Position numbers and translations under genes: made by a program. 64,000 bases of DNA from contig NZ_JAHKNG010000006.1 in assembly GCF_018860165.1 (NCBI RefSeq), positions 80,068 to 144,067 of the forward strand, written 5' to 3'. The notes under the pieces are model-generated. The model ran no database searches and was not told the origin of the DNA. It worked only from the letters and a program-made list of their open reading frames with translations. This document shows, piece after piece, positions 1 to 8,715 of this stretch (positions within the stretch are counted from its first letter, which is position 1; the number at the start of each line of letters is the position of its first letter). This DNA is from Paracoccus marinaquae (GTDB lineage Bacteria; Pseudomonadota; Alphaproteobacteria; Rhodobacterales; Rhodobacteraceae).

Positions 1-1517
1 AGAAAGCGCGCGATGGCCCCGGCGTTGAGATCCGCCGGCAGATGCCCGGCCATGGTTTCGAAATGCTCGAACTCCATGTCGCGCAACCGCTCGGCCTCGT
101 CCTCCAGATCGCCCCGCACCACCGGCAGCAGCCGCCGATACATCTCGGGCGGCGTGCTGTCGCTGGCCAATCCCATGCGGCGCATGTGACCGCGCAGATA
201 GTCGTCGTCAAAGCGGCTGTCGATGAACAGGATGCGCGCCTCGGCCCGGTCGGCGGCAAAGTCGCGGATCAGGCTCAGCGCCGCGGGATCGAGGCACAGA
301 ACCAGCCGATCGAATTCGAAGCGCTCGAACATCAGCTTCAGCAGGGCGCGGCGGTGCCGCTCGCGCTTGGCCAGGCTCGATGCCACGCCGCCCATGTCGG
401 GCAGGCCGGCCTCGGTCTCGTTGAAGACGTAATCGACGGCCGGGATCTCGGTCAGGGTCCGGATGCGCCGGGTCAGCCGCTTGGCGATGTGCCATTTCTT
501 GGCGACGATCAGATGCACCACCCGCGACCGACCGAGACTGCCGTCGGTTTCCCAGAAACGGGGCGCGAAACGCCGCCCGATTCGCCCGCGACCAGTCAGA
601 AAGCCGAACAGCCGCGGCCCCTCGGCCGAGATCGGAAAGGCCTGATCCTCGGCCTGCCACAACTGGCCCAGCCGCTGGCGCAGGTCCAGCGCCTCGCCGC
701 TGATCTTGCGTGCGAACAGGAAGTCCTGCCGCAACAGAAGATCATAGTGATCGTTGTAGAAGGTCACCGGCATGCCATAATCGGTGAACATCAGAAAGGT
801 CAGGCTGCGCGAGCGGATCCGCGCCCTCGGCACGACATGCGCGACCAGCGTCTGGAAAAAGGTTTCATCGGGGATCCAGGTCGTGCGAAAGAAGCGCACC
901 ATCTGCGGCCAGCCGGCGATCAGGTCGAGGACCGCCTCGACCGTCTGGCGCCGCAGGCACCACCATTGCGAGCCGATCATGATCTGCAATCCCTCGGGCA
1001 GCCGGCGGTTCAGGCCCAGCCGCTTCTGCAGGTCGATGCTGGCATAGAACAATGTCTTGTTCCTGCGCTCGTTGAACCAGTGCCGATAGATCAGCCGCTC
1101 ATCGCGGATCCCGGTCTTGATCCAGTTGCCATCGAAGAAATCGACGCTCTCGATATAGTCGCAATCCTCGCCGTCAAGAAAGCTGCGGGCATATTCCGCC
1201 GATTTGATCGGCATGCAATCGCCCGATAGCAGGTAGAAATGCGTCGCCTGCGGAAAATCGCGGGCGGCGGCGCGCAGCGTCTCAAGCGTGGCGGCGACCA
1301 GCGACCAGTCGCCCCAGCCACATTTCATCCGGCGCGCCGCGAAGGTCACGCCCGGACTGTCCGCCAGCGCGTCGCGGATGCGGCGATAATCCTCGGCCGG
1401 TGCATTCCGGTCGAAATGGATCGCCACGAAGTCGCCCGAGGCCGTCAGCCGTCGCGCCTGATCGATCACCCGTTGCGGGTCCTTGTGGGTCAGCAGGATG
1501 AAGGCGATGCGGGCCAT
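1..1517 (-). CDS. GT14-like (Core-2/I-branching) glycosyltransferase with C-terminal DUF5928-like region, 3' end off window
   Basis: The frame is open from an ATG at 1517 to the left edge (505 codons seen, no stop). The N-terminus MARIAFILLTHKDP, followed by an AIHFDRN stretch and LSGDCMPI, matches my memory of the beta-1,6-N-acetylglucosaminyltransferase (GT14, PF02485) fold. The remaining C-terminal part resembles the DUF5928 region seen in Rhodobacteraceae homologues. The inferred role is transfer of a sugar in the synthesis of a surface polysaccharide or glycan. It is divergent from the sulfotransferase at 1678, with 160 bp between them; such pairs suggest a sulfated or decorated glycan. 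The long frame on the opposite strand (42-1229) is an antisense shadow. The family call is fairly sure; the substrate is unknown. Confidence 0.75.
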   Translation of the reverse strand, partial: MARIAFILLTHKDPQRVIDQARRLTASGDFVAIHFDRNAPAEDYRRIRDALADSPGVTFAARRMKCGWGDWSLVAATLETLRAAARDFPQATHFYLLSGDCMPIKSAEYARSFLDGEDCDYIESVDFFDGNWIKTGIRDERLIYRHWFNERRNKTLFYASIDLQKRLGLNRRLPEGLQIMIGSQWWCLRRQTVEAVLDLIAGWPQMVRFFRTTWIPDETFFQTLVAHVVPRARIRSRSLTFLMFTDYGMPVTFYNDHYDLLLRQDFLFARKISGEALDLRQRLGQLWQAEDQAFPISAEGPRLFGFLTGRGRIGRRFAPRFWETDGSLGRSRVVHLIVAKKWHIAKRLTRRIRTLTEIPAVDYVFNETEAGLPDMGGVASSLAKRERHRRALLKLMFERFEFDRLVLCLDPAALSLIRDFAADRAEARILFIDSRFDDDYLRGHMRRMGLASDSTPPEMYRRLLPVVRGDLEDEAERLRDMEFEHFETMAGHLPADLNAGAIARF

Positions 1518-1677
1518 GTAGAACAGAAATCCCTGCCGTTTCCGGATGCGGCGCGGGAACCGATTGCCAATTCCCGCTGCTTTTGCTTTTGTCTGTAAAC
1601 ATTTTCAGCGCGCGGACAAGCGGCGCAGGGCCGGAGCCGCGATACACCGGCCCAATGCGGATCGGAGTTGGGTCGGA

Positions 1678-2496
1678 ATGAGTTTCCCCGGGGTCTGGAT
1701 GACCGAAAGCGAAAGCATGATCTACCGGGTCGTGCCGAAATGCGCCTGCTCGACCATCGGCCAGATCATGTATTTCTCGGATCACGGCCGGTTCTTCGAC
1801 GGCGACATCCACGATTCCAAATCCGGCCTGCACAAATGGTCCCAGGACGAAAGCCAGCCGCTGATCGCCCGGGCCGTCCGCGACCATGCCGCCCCAAGCT
1901 TCACCTGCGTCCGCAACCCCTATGCCCGCATCCTGTCCTCGTTCTTCGACAAGATCGCCGGCATCCAGCGCAACGGGCGGCGCTATCGCGGCAATCTGGT
2001 GCCGCAACTGATCCAGCGCTATGGCATCGATCTGGGCAGCCCCGAGAACGGCTTCGACTTCGACCAGATCGCCAGCTTCCGCCGTTTCCTGCTGTTCGCC
2101 CGCGACACGATCCGATTTCGCCGCCCGATGGATCCCGATATCCACTGGTCCGCCATGTCGGGCCATATCGCCACCTTCATCGTCAACGGCGGCCGCTACG
2201 ACCGCATCTTCTTCACCGAAAAGTTCAACGAGGGCATGGCCGATGTGCTGGCCAACACCCGGCCGCCGGTAGCGGTGGATCTGGAAACGGTTCCCCGCTT
2301 CAACGAATCCGAAGGGCACGGCCCCAAGCGCGCCCACAAGGTCAGCGCCTATTTCGACGACTTGTCGCGGCACCTGATCTGGGAGATCTACAAGGACGAC
2401 TTTCTGCTCTTCCGCTATGATTTCGACGATCCCGACAACAAGATGCCGCTGGGCGAGATCGACCTGGATGAGGTTCACGCCAAGCTGGGCCGATAA
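1678..2496 (+). CDS. Sulfotransferase family 2 protein
   Basis: A 272-residue protein. It carries the two PAPS-binding signatures of cytosolic-type carbohydrate sulfotransferases: a 5'-phosphosulfate loop VVPKCACSTIGQIM near residues 17-30 and a 3'-phosphate motif VRNPYARILSSFFDK around residue 80. It would transfer sulfate from PAPS to a glycan or small acceptor. The frame is open upstream to 1546, but MSFPGVWMTESESMIYRVV (start 1678) fits family N-termini; the ATG at 1699 is an alternative. It lies head to head with the GT14-like gene, so a common role in decorating a surface glycan is inferred. No signal peptide is visible. The acceptor is unknown. Confidence 0.8.
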   Translation: MSFPGVWMTESESMIYRVVPKCACSTIGQIMYFSDHGRFFDGDIHDSKSGLHKWSQDESQPLIARAVRDHAAPSFTCVRNPYARILSSFFDKIAGIQRNGRRYRGNLVPQLIQRYGIDLGSPENGFDFDQIASFRRFLLFARDTIRFRRPMDPDIHWSAMSGHIATFIVNGGRYDRIFFTEKFNEGMADVLANTRPPVAVDLETVPRFNESEGHGPKRAHKVSAYFDDLSRHLIWEIYKDDFLLFRYDFDDPDNKMPLGEIDLDEVHAKLGR

Positions 2497-2599
2497 CGGA
2501 CCCGCCGGGCGGGGATGACGCTCGCATCAGTTCCCGCGTTGACAGGAATCGGACGGGGGCAGACAGTGGCGGAAACGGGATGCCACCACAGAGGTCGCC

Positions 2600-3487
2600 A
2601 TGCGTCACGCCGAACGCAGCCCCCACCCTGCCCCCAGCTGCACCGCGCGACCAACGCCCCGCGGCACCAGCGCGCTGCAACGCGCCGCCGACGCGGGCGT
2701 CGCGACCCGGCGGCTGAACCAGCTTCAGTCGCTGGCCGATCTGCGACCGCAGGATCTGCCCGGGCCATCGACGATGCAGGGCCCACCGCTTCAGGCCCGG
2801 ATCCTGCGCGACATTCCAAAAGGCGCCGACGGCTGGTCCGACCGCGCGACGCTTGGTGCGGGCATTGGCACGCAGGTTCGCGGTTTCATCGCTGGCCCCG
2901 TGGCCGGTCACCCGAACCGGACGGTCGAGGCGATGGCCGGCCATCTGGACGATCAGGCCTTCGGCAACCAGGCACAGGAAGCCCGGGTCGCCACGATCAG
3001 AACCCATTTCACGCAGATCTTTGACGATCTGCCGACACATGACTGGGCCTGGCTGACCGGTCAATGGTCGAACCTCGACTACCGCATCGAAACACTCTTC
3101 TCCGAGGTTCACGGCAACAAGGCCAGCATCGGCGGCATCGAGATGCGCATCGGCCGCGGGCATGGCGCCAGGATCCAGGAGGCCGACAGGGGCGAGGGCG
3201 GCGAGGGCTGGCGCAAACGCGGCGCCTATGGCGGCCTGCGCTCGCGCATGCCACGCAGCGAACAGCATTACGTCGTCGGCGGCGGAACCGAGGGCAAGCC
3301 CGGCGCCGAACGGCTCTATACCTCGAAGGCCAGGACCGAAGAGGGGCATGGCGGCCTGCATGCCTTCTACTCGCCGACCCATGGCGATGCGCGGGCCAAA
3401 GGCGCCCAGGAATATGCCCTGGTCGACAACACCAATACGATCGGGGGGGAACGGATCGTCGCGCCCTGGGACCCCTATCTGCTGTAG
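2600..3487 (+). CDS. Unrecognised protein with eCIS-cargo-like QLQ motif
   Basis: A 295-residue protein preceded by an AGAGG ribosome site 8 nt before the ATG. Residues about 24-75 hold ALQRAADAGVATRRLNQLQS and then GPPLQARIL. This pattern (LQR, RxxQLQxLAD) resembles the low-complexity leader I know from DUF4157 and related proteins associated with extracellular contractile injection systems. The rest has no domain I recognise. It includes the HDWAWL segment and a glycine-rich C-terminal half with several His, Tyr and Arg residues (GGLHAFYSP, EYALVDNTNTIGGERIV). There is no signal peptide or membrane segment. No injection-system structural gene is in the window. The gene lies where fabF would be expected after acpP, so it may be an insertion. 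It is a real frame by codon bias; function is unknown. Confidence 0.6.
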   Translation: MRHAERSPHPAPSCTARPTPRGTSALQRAADAGVATRRLNQLQSLADLRPQDLPGPSTMQGPPLQARILRDIPKGADGWSDRATLGAGIGTQVRGFIAGPVAGHPNRTVEAMAGHLDDQAFGNQAQEARVATIRTHFTQIFDDLPTHDWAWLTGQWSNLDYRIETLFSEVHGNKASIGGIEMRIGRGHGARIQEADRGEGGEGWRKRGAYGGLRSRMPRSEQHYVVGGGTEGKPGAERLYTSKARTEEGHGGLHAFYSPTHGDARAKGAQEYALVDNTNTIGGERIVAPWDPYLL

Positions 3488-3504
3488 GCCGGCCGTGGTG
3501 CCAC

Positions 3505-3542
3505 AAAGAAAAGCGGCGCTGTCCGAAACCGGAAAGCGCCGC
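3505..3542 (-). terminator. Rho-independent terminator of acpP
   Basis: Read on the minus strand, an 8-bp stem GCGGCGCT/AGCGCCGC (3513-3520 with 3535-3542), with a small inner stem, is followed by TTTTCTTTG. It sits 32 nt after the acpP stop codon and ends the fabD-fabG-acpP transcript. Confidence 0.75.
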
Positions 3543-3573
3543 CCGTTCAGACCGTCAAACGACGGCGAGCGTC

Positions 3574-3807
3574 CTAGACCGCGCCCTTGATGAAGGTCAC
3601 CGCATCGCCAACCGTCTGGATGGTTTCGGCGGCGTCATCGGGGATCTCGATGCCGAACTCCTCCTCGAAGGCCATCACCAGTTCGACGGTATCAAGGCTG
3701 TCGGCGCCCAGGTCATCGATGAACGAAGCCGATTCGACCACCTTGTCCTCGTCGACGCCCAGATGCTCGACCACGATCTTCTTCACGCGATCAGCGATAT
3801 CGCTCAT
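3574..3807 (-). CDS. acpP: Acyl carrier protein
   Basis: A 77-residue acidic protein of exactly the usual ACP length. The DSL motif at residues 36-38 places the 4'-phosphopantetheine serine at Ser37. It carries growing acyl chains for fatty acid synthesis and for lipid A and phospholipid donors. It is activated by the AcpS encoded at 36013-36426. It lies downstream of fabD and fabG on the same strand but is separated from fabG by 171 bp that contain its own likely promoter. In related genomes fabF and mltG usually follow; here the next gene is on the other strand. Confidence 0.97.
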   Translation of the reverse strand: MSDIADRVKKIVVEHLGVDEDKVVESASFIDDLGADSLDTVELVMAFEEEFGIEIPDDAAETIQTVGDAVTFIKGAV

Positions 3808-3901
3808 ATCATATCCTCATTCTCGCGGGCATCCGCCCAGGATTTGCCCGGGCGTGGCGCCCGGTTCAGCACAGGGCGGTTCCCCTGCTGCTAAAGGCGG
3901 G

Positions 3902-3929
3902 GATATAGCACCCGATCACGGTCATGCAA
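3902..3929 (-). promoter_or_regulatory. Putative sigma70-type promoter of acpP
   Basis: On the minus strand TTGCAT (3924-3929) is spaced 16 nt from TATATC (3902-3907), in front of a roughly 95-nt GC-rich leader that can fold (GGGCG...CGCCC). Called by eye only. The high expression expected of acpP supports a separate promoter. Confidence 0.4.
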
Positions 3930-3978
3930 CCTGTTTTCGGCGCTTTCTCACGCCGCGTTGCAGCGCCACCTATCCGCC

Positions 3979-4716
3979 TCAGACCATTGCCATTCCGCCA
4001 TTCACATGCAGCGTGGCGCCGGTGACATAGCCCGCCTCCGGGCTGGCCAGATAGGCGACGGCCGCCGCGACATCGGCCGGCCTGCCCATCACCCCGGCCG
4101 GAATCTGCCCAAGGATCTTCGCCTTCTGCTCGTCGTTCAGCTTGTCGGTCATCGCCGTCTCGATAAAGCCCGGCGCCACGCAGTTCACGGTGACGCCGCG
4201 ACTGGCGACCTCAAGGGCCAGCGATTTCGACATGCCGACCAGACCAGCCTTGGCGGCGGCATAATTGCCCTGACCGGGATTGCCGGTCTGCCCCACCACC
4301 GAGGTGATGTTGACGATCCGCCCCCAGCGCGCCTTCATCATGCCGCGCAGCACCGCCCGCGACAGCCGGAAGACGCTGGTCAGATCGACCTCGAGGACCT
4401 GGGCCCATTCCTCGTCCGACATCCGCATGAACAGGTTGTCCCGCGTGATCCCGGCATTGTTGACCAGGATATCGACCGAGCCCATGGCCTCGGCCGCGGC
4501 CTTCGGCAGTGCCGTCACCGCCTCGGCATCGGACAGGTTGGCCGGCACCACATGGACCCGCGCCCCCAGCCTCTCCGCCAGGTCCCGCAGGGGCGCCTCG
4601 CGCGTGCCGGACAGCGCCACCACGGCGCCCGCCCCGTGCAGCACTTCGGCGATGGCGGCGCCGATCCCGCCCGACGCCCCCGTCACCAGTGCATTCTTCC
4701 CGCTCAGATCGAACAT
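3979..4716 (-). CDS. fabG: 3-oxoacyl-[ACP] reductase
   Basis: A 245-residue short-chain dehydrogenase of standard FabG length. It has the NADP-binding motif TGASGGIG at residues 12-19, NNAG at 86-89, and the catalytic residues Ser139, Tyr152 and Lys156. It reduces 3-oxoacyl-ACP with NADPH in the elongation cycle. The start at 4716 (MFDLSGKNALVTG) follows AGAAGGGG; the frame stays open upstream to 4779, but that part overlaps the dispersed CTTCTTC repeat and hairpin. It lies between fabD and acpP on the same strand, as in most alphaproteobacteria. Confidence 0.96.
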   Translation of the reverse strand: MFDLSGKNALVTGASGGIGAAIAEVLHGAGAVVALSGTREAPLRDLAERLGARVHVVPANLSDAEAVTALPKAAAEAMGSVDILVNNAGITRDNLFMRMSDEEWAQVLEVDLTSVFRLSRAVLRGMMKARWGRIVNITSVVGQTGNPGQGNYAAAKAGLVGMSKSLALEVASRGVTVNCVAPGFIETAMTDKLNDEQKAKILGQIPAGVMGRPADVAAAVAYLASPEAGYVTGATLHVNGGMAMV

Positions 4717-4721
4717 GCCTG

Positions 4722-4774
4722 CCCCTTCTTCTTCATGCAAATATCCCGGGGGGTCCGGGGGGCTGGCCCCCCGG
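4722..4774. repeat. Copy A of dispersed CTTCTTCTTCA..CAAATATCC repeat with GC hairpin
   Basis: The + strand reads CTTCTTCTTCATGCAAATAT and then CCCGG, followed by the perfect hairpin CCGGGGGG-CTGG-CCCCCCGG (4755-4774). It lies between fabD and fabG, and its purine-rich complement supplies the fabG ribosome site. Related copies are at about 28653 and 36451. Confidence 0.6.
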
Positions 4775-4781
4775 CGCACCC

Positions 4782-5708
4782 CTACCCCCGCAACGCCACG
4801 ATATCGGCCGGCACCCCGATGTTGCGAAGTTCAGCCTCCTTCGCGATCCGCCGGATCATCCCCGACAGTGCCTTGCCCGCGCCGATCTCCCAAAACTCGG
4901 TCACCCCGGCCCGGCTCAGGTTGGCGACGGATTCGCGCCAGCGCACCGTCCCCGTCACCTGCTCCACGAGCAGCCGCCGGATCTCGCCGGGATCGTTCAC
5001 CGCCTCGGCGCGGACATTGGCGATCAGCGGCACTGCCGGCGCCTGGATATCCACCGCCGCCAGCGCGTCGGCCATCACCGCGGCCGCCGGCTGCATCAGC
5101 ACCGAATGGAACGGGGCCGAGACCGGCAGCATCAGGGCCCGCTTGGCGCCCGCCTCCTTCATCGCCGCCGCAGCCCGCTCGACCGCCTGCTTGTGCCCCG
5201 AGATCACCACCTGCGCCGGGTCGTTGTCATTGGCGGCCTGCACCACCTCGTCGCCCGCGGTCTCGCGGGCGATCCGGTCAACCGTCGCGAAATCCAGGCC
5301 CAGGATCGCGGCCATGGCCCCCTCTCCGACCGGAACCGCTTCCTGCATGGCCTGCCCGCGCAGTCGCAGCAGGCGCGCGGTATCCTCAAGGCTCAGCGCC
5401 CCGGCCGCGCAGAGGGCCGAATACTCGCCAAGCGAATGGCCCGCGACATAGTTCGCATCCTGAATGCCGAACCCTTCGGCCTCCAGCGCCCGGAAGGCCG
5501 CCATCGAGGTCGCCATCAGCGCCGGCTGGGCGTTCCGGGTCAGGGTCAGCGTCTCGATATCGCCATCCCAGATCAGGTCCGTCAGCTTCTCGCCCAAGGC
5601 CTCGTCGACCTGATCGAAGACCTCGCGCGCGACCGGATAGGCATCGGCCAGTTCGCGCCCCATGCCGATGGTCTGCGCCCCCTGCCCCGGAAAGACAAAT
5701 GCCCGCAT
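4782..5708 (-). CDS. fabD: Malonyl-CoA:ACP transacylase
   Basis: 308 residues, typical of FabD. The GQGAQTIGMG motif is at residues 8-17, the nucleophile Ser92 lies in GHSLGEYSAL, and the catalytic His is in APFHSVLM near residue 200. It loads malonate onto ACP to feed chain elongation. It is first in the fabD-fabG-acpP run and has a good promoter-like sequence just upstream (5742-5770). Confidence 0.96.
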   Translation of the reverse strand: MRAFVFPGQGAQTIGMGRELADAYPVAREVFDQVDEALGEKLTDLIWDGDIETLTLTRNAQPALMATSMAAFRALEAEGFGIQDANYVAGHSLGEYSALCAAGALSLEDTARLLRLRGQAMQEAVPVGEGAMAAILGLDFATVDRIARETAGDEVVQAANDNDPAQVVISGHKQAVERAAAAMKEAGAKRALMLPVSAPFHSVLMQPAAAVMADALAAVDIQAPAVPLIANVRAEAVNDPGEIRRLLVEQVTGTVRWRESVANLSRAGVTEFWEIGAGKALSGMIRRIAKEAELRNIGVPADIVALRG

Positions 5709-5741
5709 CGCGGCCCCCCTGATCTGTTTTCGTCCGCAAAA

Positions 5742-5770
5742 GCCATAGCGCGGGGGCGCCGAAGCCGCAA
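5742..5770 (-). promoter_or_regulatory. Putative promoter of fabD-fabG
   Basis: Minus strand TTGCGG (5765-5770), a 17-nt spacer and TATGGC (5742-5747), about 33 nt before the fabD ATG. By-eye match to a housekeeping promoter. Confidence 0.4.
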
Positions 5771-5829
5771 CAGAACCCGTTCGGGGGGCGGAAGCGCGGC
5801 CACCGCAACGAAATGAGCGCGCGGGGCCG

Positions 5830-6564
5830 TCAGAAGTGGAAGGTCGCCCCGACCAGCGGGCCGCTCAACCCGAGATCCGCGTCGATCCCGCCGATCTCGC
5901 GCTCGATATCCATGTGGCGATAGCCAAGCTGCGCCGACCAACGCTCGTCGAAACGATAGCCGATGCTGGCAAAGGCCTGCCAGGTCGAGGTATCGCCCGA
6001 GGTGCCGCCGATATCGCCATAGGCGGTCGCGAACCATTTCTCGTCCAGCGTGAGGATCGCCCGTCCCGCGACCAGCGGCACGGTCCAGGTGTCGCCCGCC
6101 GAAACGTCGCGATCGGCCGCGGCTCCGGCCGAGTTGAACCCGGCATCCAGATCGACATCGAATGTGCGGAACCCGACACCGGCATCGAGGGCAAGCTGCG
6201 GGGTTTCATAGGCACGATAGAGCGCATAGCCGCTGACCGCCGCCGTCCTGGTCTCAAGCCGGACATCCCGGTAGGCGAGATCGAAGGGGGTCGCCTTGTC
6301 GTCCGACAGATCGGCATAGAGCACATCCAGAAGCAGCCCCCACCTGCCGCGCCGGGCCTGAAACGTGCCCATGAAGGCCATGTCGAGATCCTCCAGCGCG
6401 TCACCGCCGCTGCCATCGGCTTCGACCTGCCCCAGGGCCGTGTCGAGCGTCGCGTCCAGACTGGGAACCCAGCCATAGAGCGACGCATCAAAGGTCCATT
6501 CCTGGCTCAGCGCCGCGACCGGAAGGACGGTCAGGCCCGCCGCCAGCCCCATCACCAATCTCAT
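5830..6564 (-). CDS. Predicted outer-membrane beta-barrel protein
   Basis: 244 residues with a signal peptide (MRLVMGLAAGLTVLPVAALS, cut before QEW). The mature part is made of alternating amphipathic strands rich in Trp, Tyr and Phe and ends in a terminal phenylalanine (ATFHF), the usual barrel-assembly signal. Segments such as YGDIGGTSGD and IGYRFDERWSAQLGYRHMDI are typical of small OmpW/OmpA-like barrels. It could be a porin or a structural barrel; nothing shows a substrate. It is monocistronic between fabD and an ABC exporter. Confidence 0.7.
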   Translation of the reverse strand: MRLVMGLAAGLTVLPVAALSQEWTFDASLYGWVPSLDATLDTALGQVEADGSGGDALEDLDMAFMGTFQARRGRWGLLLDVLYADLSDDKATPFDLAYRDVRLETRTAAVSGYALYRAYETPQLALDAGVGFRTFDVDLDAGFNSAGAAADRDVSAGDTWTVPLVAGRAILTLDEKWFATAYGDIGGTSGDTSTWQAFASIGYRFDERWSAQLGYRHMDIEREIGGIDADLGLSGPLVGATFHF

Positions 6565-6674
6565 GTGTCGCCCCTGTCTGTTGATCGTGGAAGGTCCGGT
6601 ACGAATACCGCCGGAGGCTGTCCGGAATCGCGATCACGGCCAGACCTGCGCGCAGGTTATGTCCCTGCGGACAA

Positions 6675-6699
6675 GCCCGTCAAGATTCGGTTGACGGGC
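6675..6699 (-). terminator. Hairpin, possible terminator of the ABC exporter gene
   Basis: A 9-bp perfect stem GCCCGTCAA/TTGACGGGC with a 7-nt loop lies 94 nt past the stop at 6793. On the minus strand it is followed only by TTGT, so the U tract is weak. Confidence 0.4.
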
Positions 6700-6792
6700 C
6701 GCCACATCGCGATGAAAGCCCCGTTCCCGACCGCTCGGGACGCGCCCATGTCACGGCGGGAAACGCTTGGCCCCGTCAGGTCGGGACAAGGC

Positions 6793-8646
6793 TCATTCTG
6801 CCGCATCCGCGCTCAGGAAACCGCCCGACTGCCGCGCCCAGAGCCGGGCATAAAGGCCGCCGCGGGCCAGCAGTTCGGCATGGCTGCCCTGCTCGACGAT
6901 CCGGCCGCGATCCATCACCACCAGCCGGTCCATCGCCGCGATGGTGGACAGGCGGTGGGCAATCGCGATCACCGTCTTGCCCTCCATCAGCACATCGAGC
7001 CGCGACTGGATCGCCGCCTCGGCCTCGCTGTCCAGCGCGCTGGTCGCCTCGTCAAGGATCAGGATCGGCGCGTCCTTCAACGCCACCCGCGCGATGGCAA
7101 TGCGCTGGCGCTGGCCGCCCGACAGCTTGACGCCGCGCTCGCCCACATGCGCCTCGAGTCCCTGCCTGCCATGGCCGTCGGCCAGGTCGGGGACGAAGTG
7201 ATGCGCCTCGGCCATGCGCAGGGCAGCGGCGATCTGGGCCTCGCTGGCCTCCGGCCGGCCATAGGCGATGTTGTCGCGCACCGAGCGATGCAGAAGCGAA
7301 CTGTCCTGCGTCACCACACCGATGGCGGCGCGCAGGCTGTCCTGCGTCACCCGGCTGACATCCTGCCCGTCGATGGCGATCCGCCCGCTGTCGATATCGT
7401 GGAACCGCAGCAGCAGGTTGACCAGCGTCGACTTGCCCGCACCCGAGCGGCCGACCAGCCCGACCCGTTCGCCCGGGGCGACATGCAGGCTGAGATCGTC
7501 CAGCACGGCCAGCGGGCGCGCGCCCTCGACACCGCCGTAATGGAAGGTCACCTGGTCAAAGCGCACCACGCCCGGACCGGGCCGCAATGGCTGCGCGTCC
7601 GGCGCATCCACCACCGCGCGCGGCAGCGCGAGGCTGGACACCCCGTCGCGGACGGTGCCGATATTCTCGAACAGCGAGGCGAATTCCCAGGTGATCCAAT
7701 GCGCCATGTTGTTCAGCCGCAGCGCCAGCGGGACCGCCGTGGCGACCGCGCCGACCTCGACCGCGCCCTTGGTCCACAGCCACAGCCCGAGGCCGGTGAC
7801 CGAAAAGACCAGCGCCACGTTGAGGGTGATCAGGCTGACCTCCTGAATCGTCGACAGCCGCATCTGCCGGTGGACCGTCTGCAGGAAGGCATCCATGCCT
7901 TCGCGCATCCAGTTCTCCTCGCGCACGGAATGCGAGAACAGCTTGACCGTGGCGATATTGGTATAGCTGTCCACCACCCGCCCGGTCATGGCCGAGCGCG
8001 CATCGGCCTGCGCCTGCGCCACATGGCCCAGCCGCGGCACGATCTGCCACAGCAGCAGCCCGTAGCCGATGATCCACATCAGGAAGGGCAGCGCCAGCCG
8101 CCAGTCCTGGCTTGCCGCCAGAAGCAGCGCGCCAAGGAAATAGATCAGCACATAGCTGCCCACATCCATGATCTTCATGGCGACCTCGCGCACCGCCAAC
8201 GCGGTCTGCATCAGCCGTTGCGCGATCCGGCCGGCGAATTCGTCCTGAAAATAGCCGATCGACTGGCGCAGCAGATAGCGATGCGCCTGCCAGCGGATGC
8301 GCTGCGGGAAATTGCCCATCAGCGACTGGTGCATGATCAGGGACGAGACCAGATCCAGCAGCGGCAGCGCGATCACCAGCACCACCGCCATCACGGTCAG
8401 CCGCGCGCCCTCCTGCGCCCAGAACCGGTCGCGCGGCGTGTCGGCCAGCCGGTTGACCAGATCGCCCAGCCAGCCGAACAGCATCACCTCGATCATCGCG
8501 AAGGCGGCCGACCCCATCGCCAGCAGCACCAGCCACGGCAACGCGCCCCGGCTGTAATGCAGCATGAACCGCCACAGCGAACGCGGCGGCATCGCCGGCA
8601 CCTCACCGGGATAGGGATCAATGCGTCTTTCGAACCACGCAAACAT
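6793..8646 (-). CDS. ABC exporter, fused permease and ATPase (MsbA/multidrug type)
   Basis: About 617 residues. An N-terminal domain of six membrane segments (roughly residues 30-320) is followed by an ATPase domain with Walker A GRSGAGKST, signature LSGGQRQR, Walker B ILILDEATSALD and the switch His in IAIAHRLST. It would work as a homodimer in the inner membrane, exporting a lipid or drug-like substrate. The start at 8646 (MFAWFERRIDPYPGE) has GGGA 9 nt upstream and matches family N-termini; ATG 8655 and GTG 8667 are alternatives. The substrate cannot be read from the sequence. Confidence 0.9.
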   Translation of the reverse strand: MFAWFERRIDPYPGEVPAMPPRSLWRFMLHYSRGALPWLVLLAMGSAAFAMIEVMLFGWLGDLVNRLADTPRDRFWAQEGARLTVMAVVLVIALPLLDLVSSLIMHQSLMGNFPQRIRWQAHRYLLRQSIGYFQDEFAGRIAQRLMQTALAVREVAMKIMDVGSYVLIYFLGALLLAASQDWRLALPFLMWIIGYGLLLWQIVPRLGHVAQAQADARSAMTGRVVDSYTNIATVKLFSHSVREENWMREGMDAFLQTVHRQMRLSTIQEVSLITLNVALVFSVTGLGLWLWTKGAVEVGAVATAVPLALRLNNMAHWITWEFASLFENIGTVRDGVSSLALPRAVVDAPDAQPLRPGPGVVRFDQVTFHYGGVEGARPLAVLDDLSLHVAPGERVGLVGRSGAGKSTLVNLLLRFHDIDSGRIAIDGQDVSRVTQDSLRAAIGVVTQDSSLLHRSVRDNIAYGRPEASEAQIAAALRMAEAHHFVPDLADGHGRQGLEAHVGERGVKLSGGQRQRIAIARVALKDAPILILDEATSALDSEAEAAIQSRLDVLMEGKTVIAIAHRLSTIAAMDRLVVMDRGRIVEQGSHAELLARGGLYARLWARQSGGFLSADAAE

Positions 8647-8715
8647 GGTATTCATTCCCGAAACCACAGAAACCCGAGGCAGGGCCGCCGACGCTGGCCC
8701 TGCGGCGACAACACG

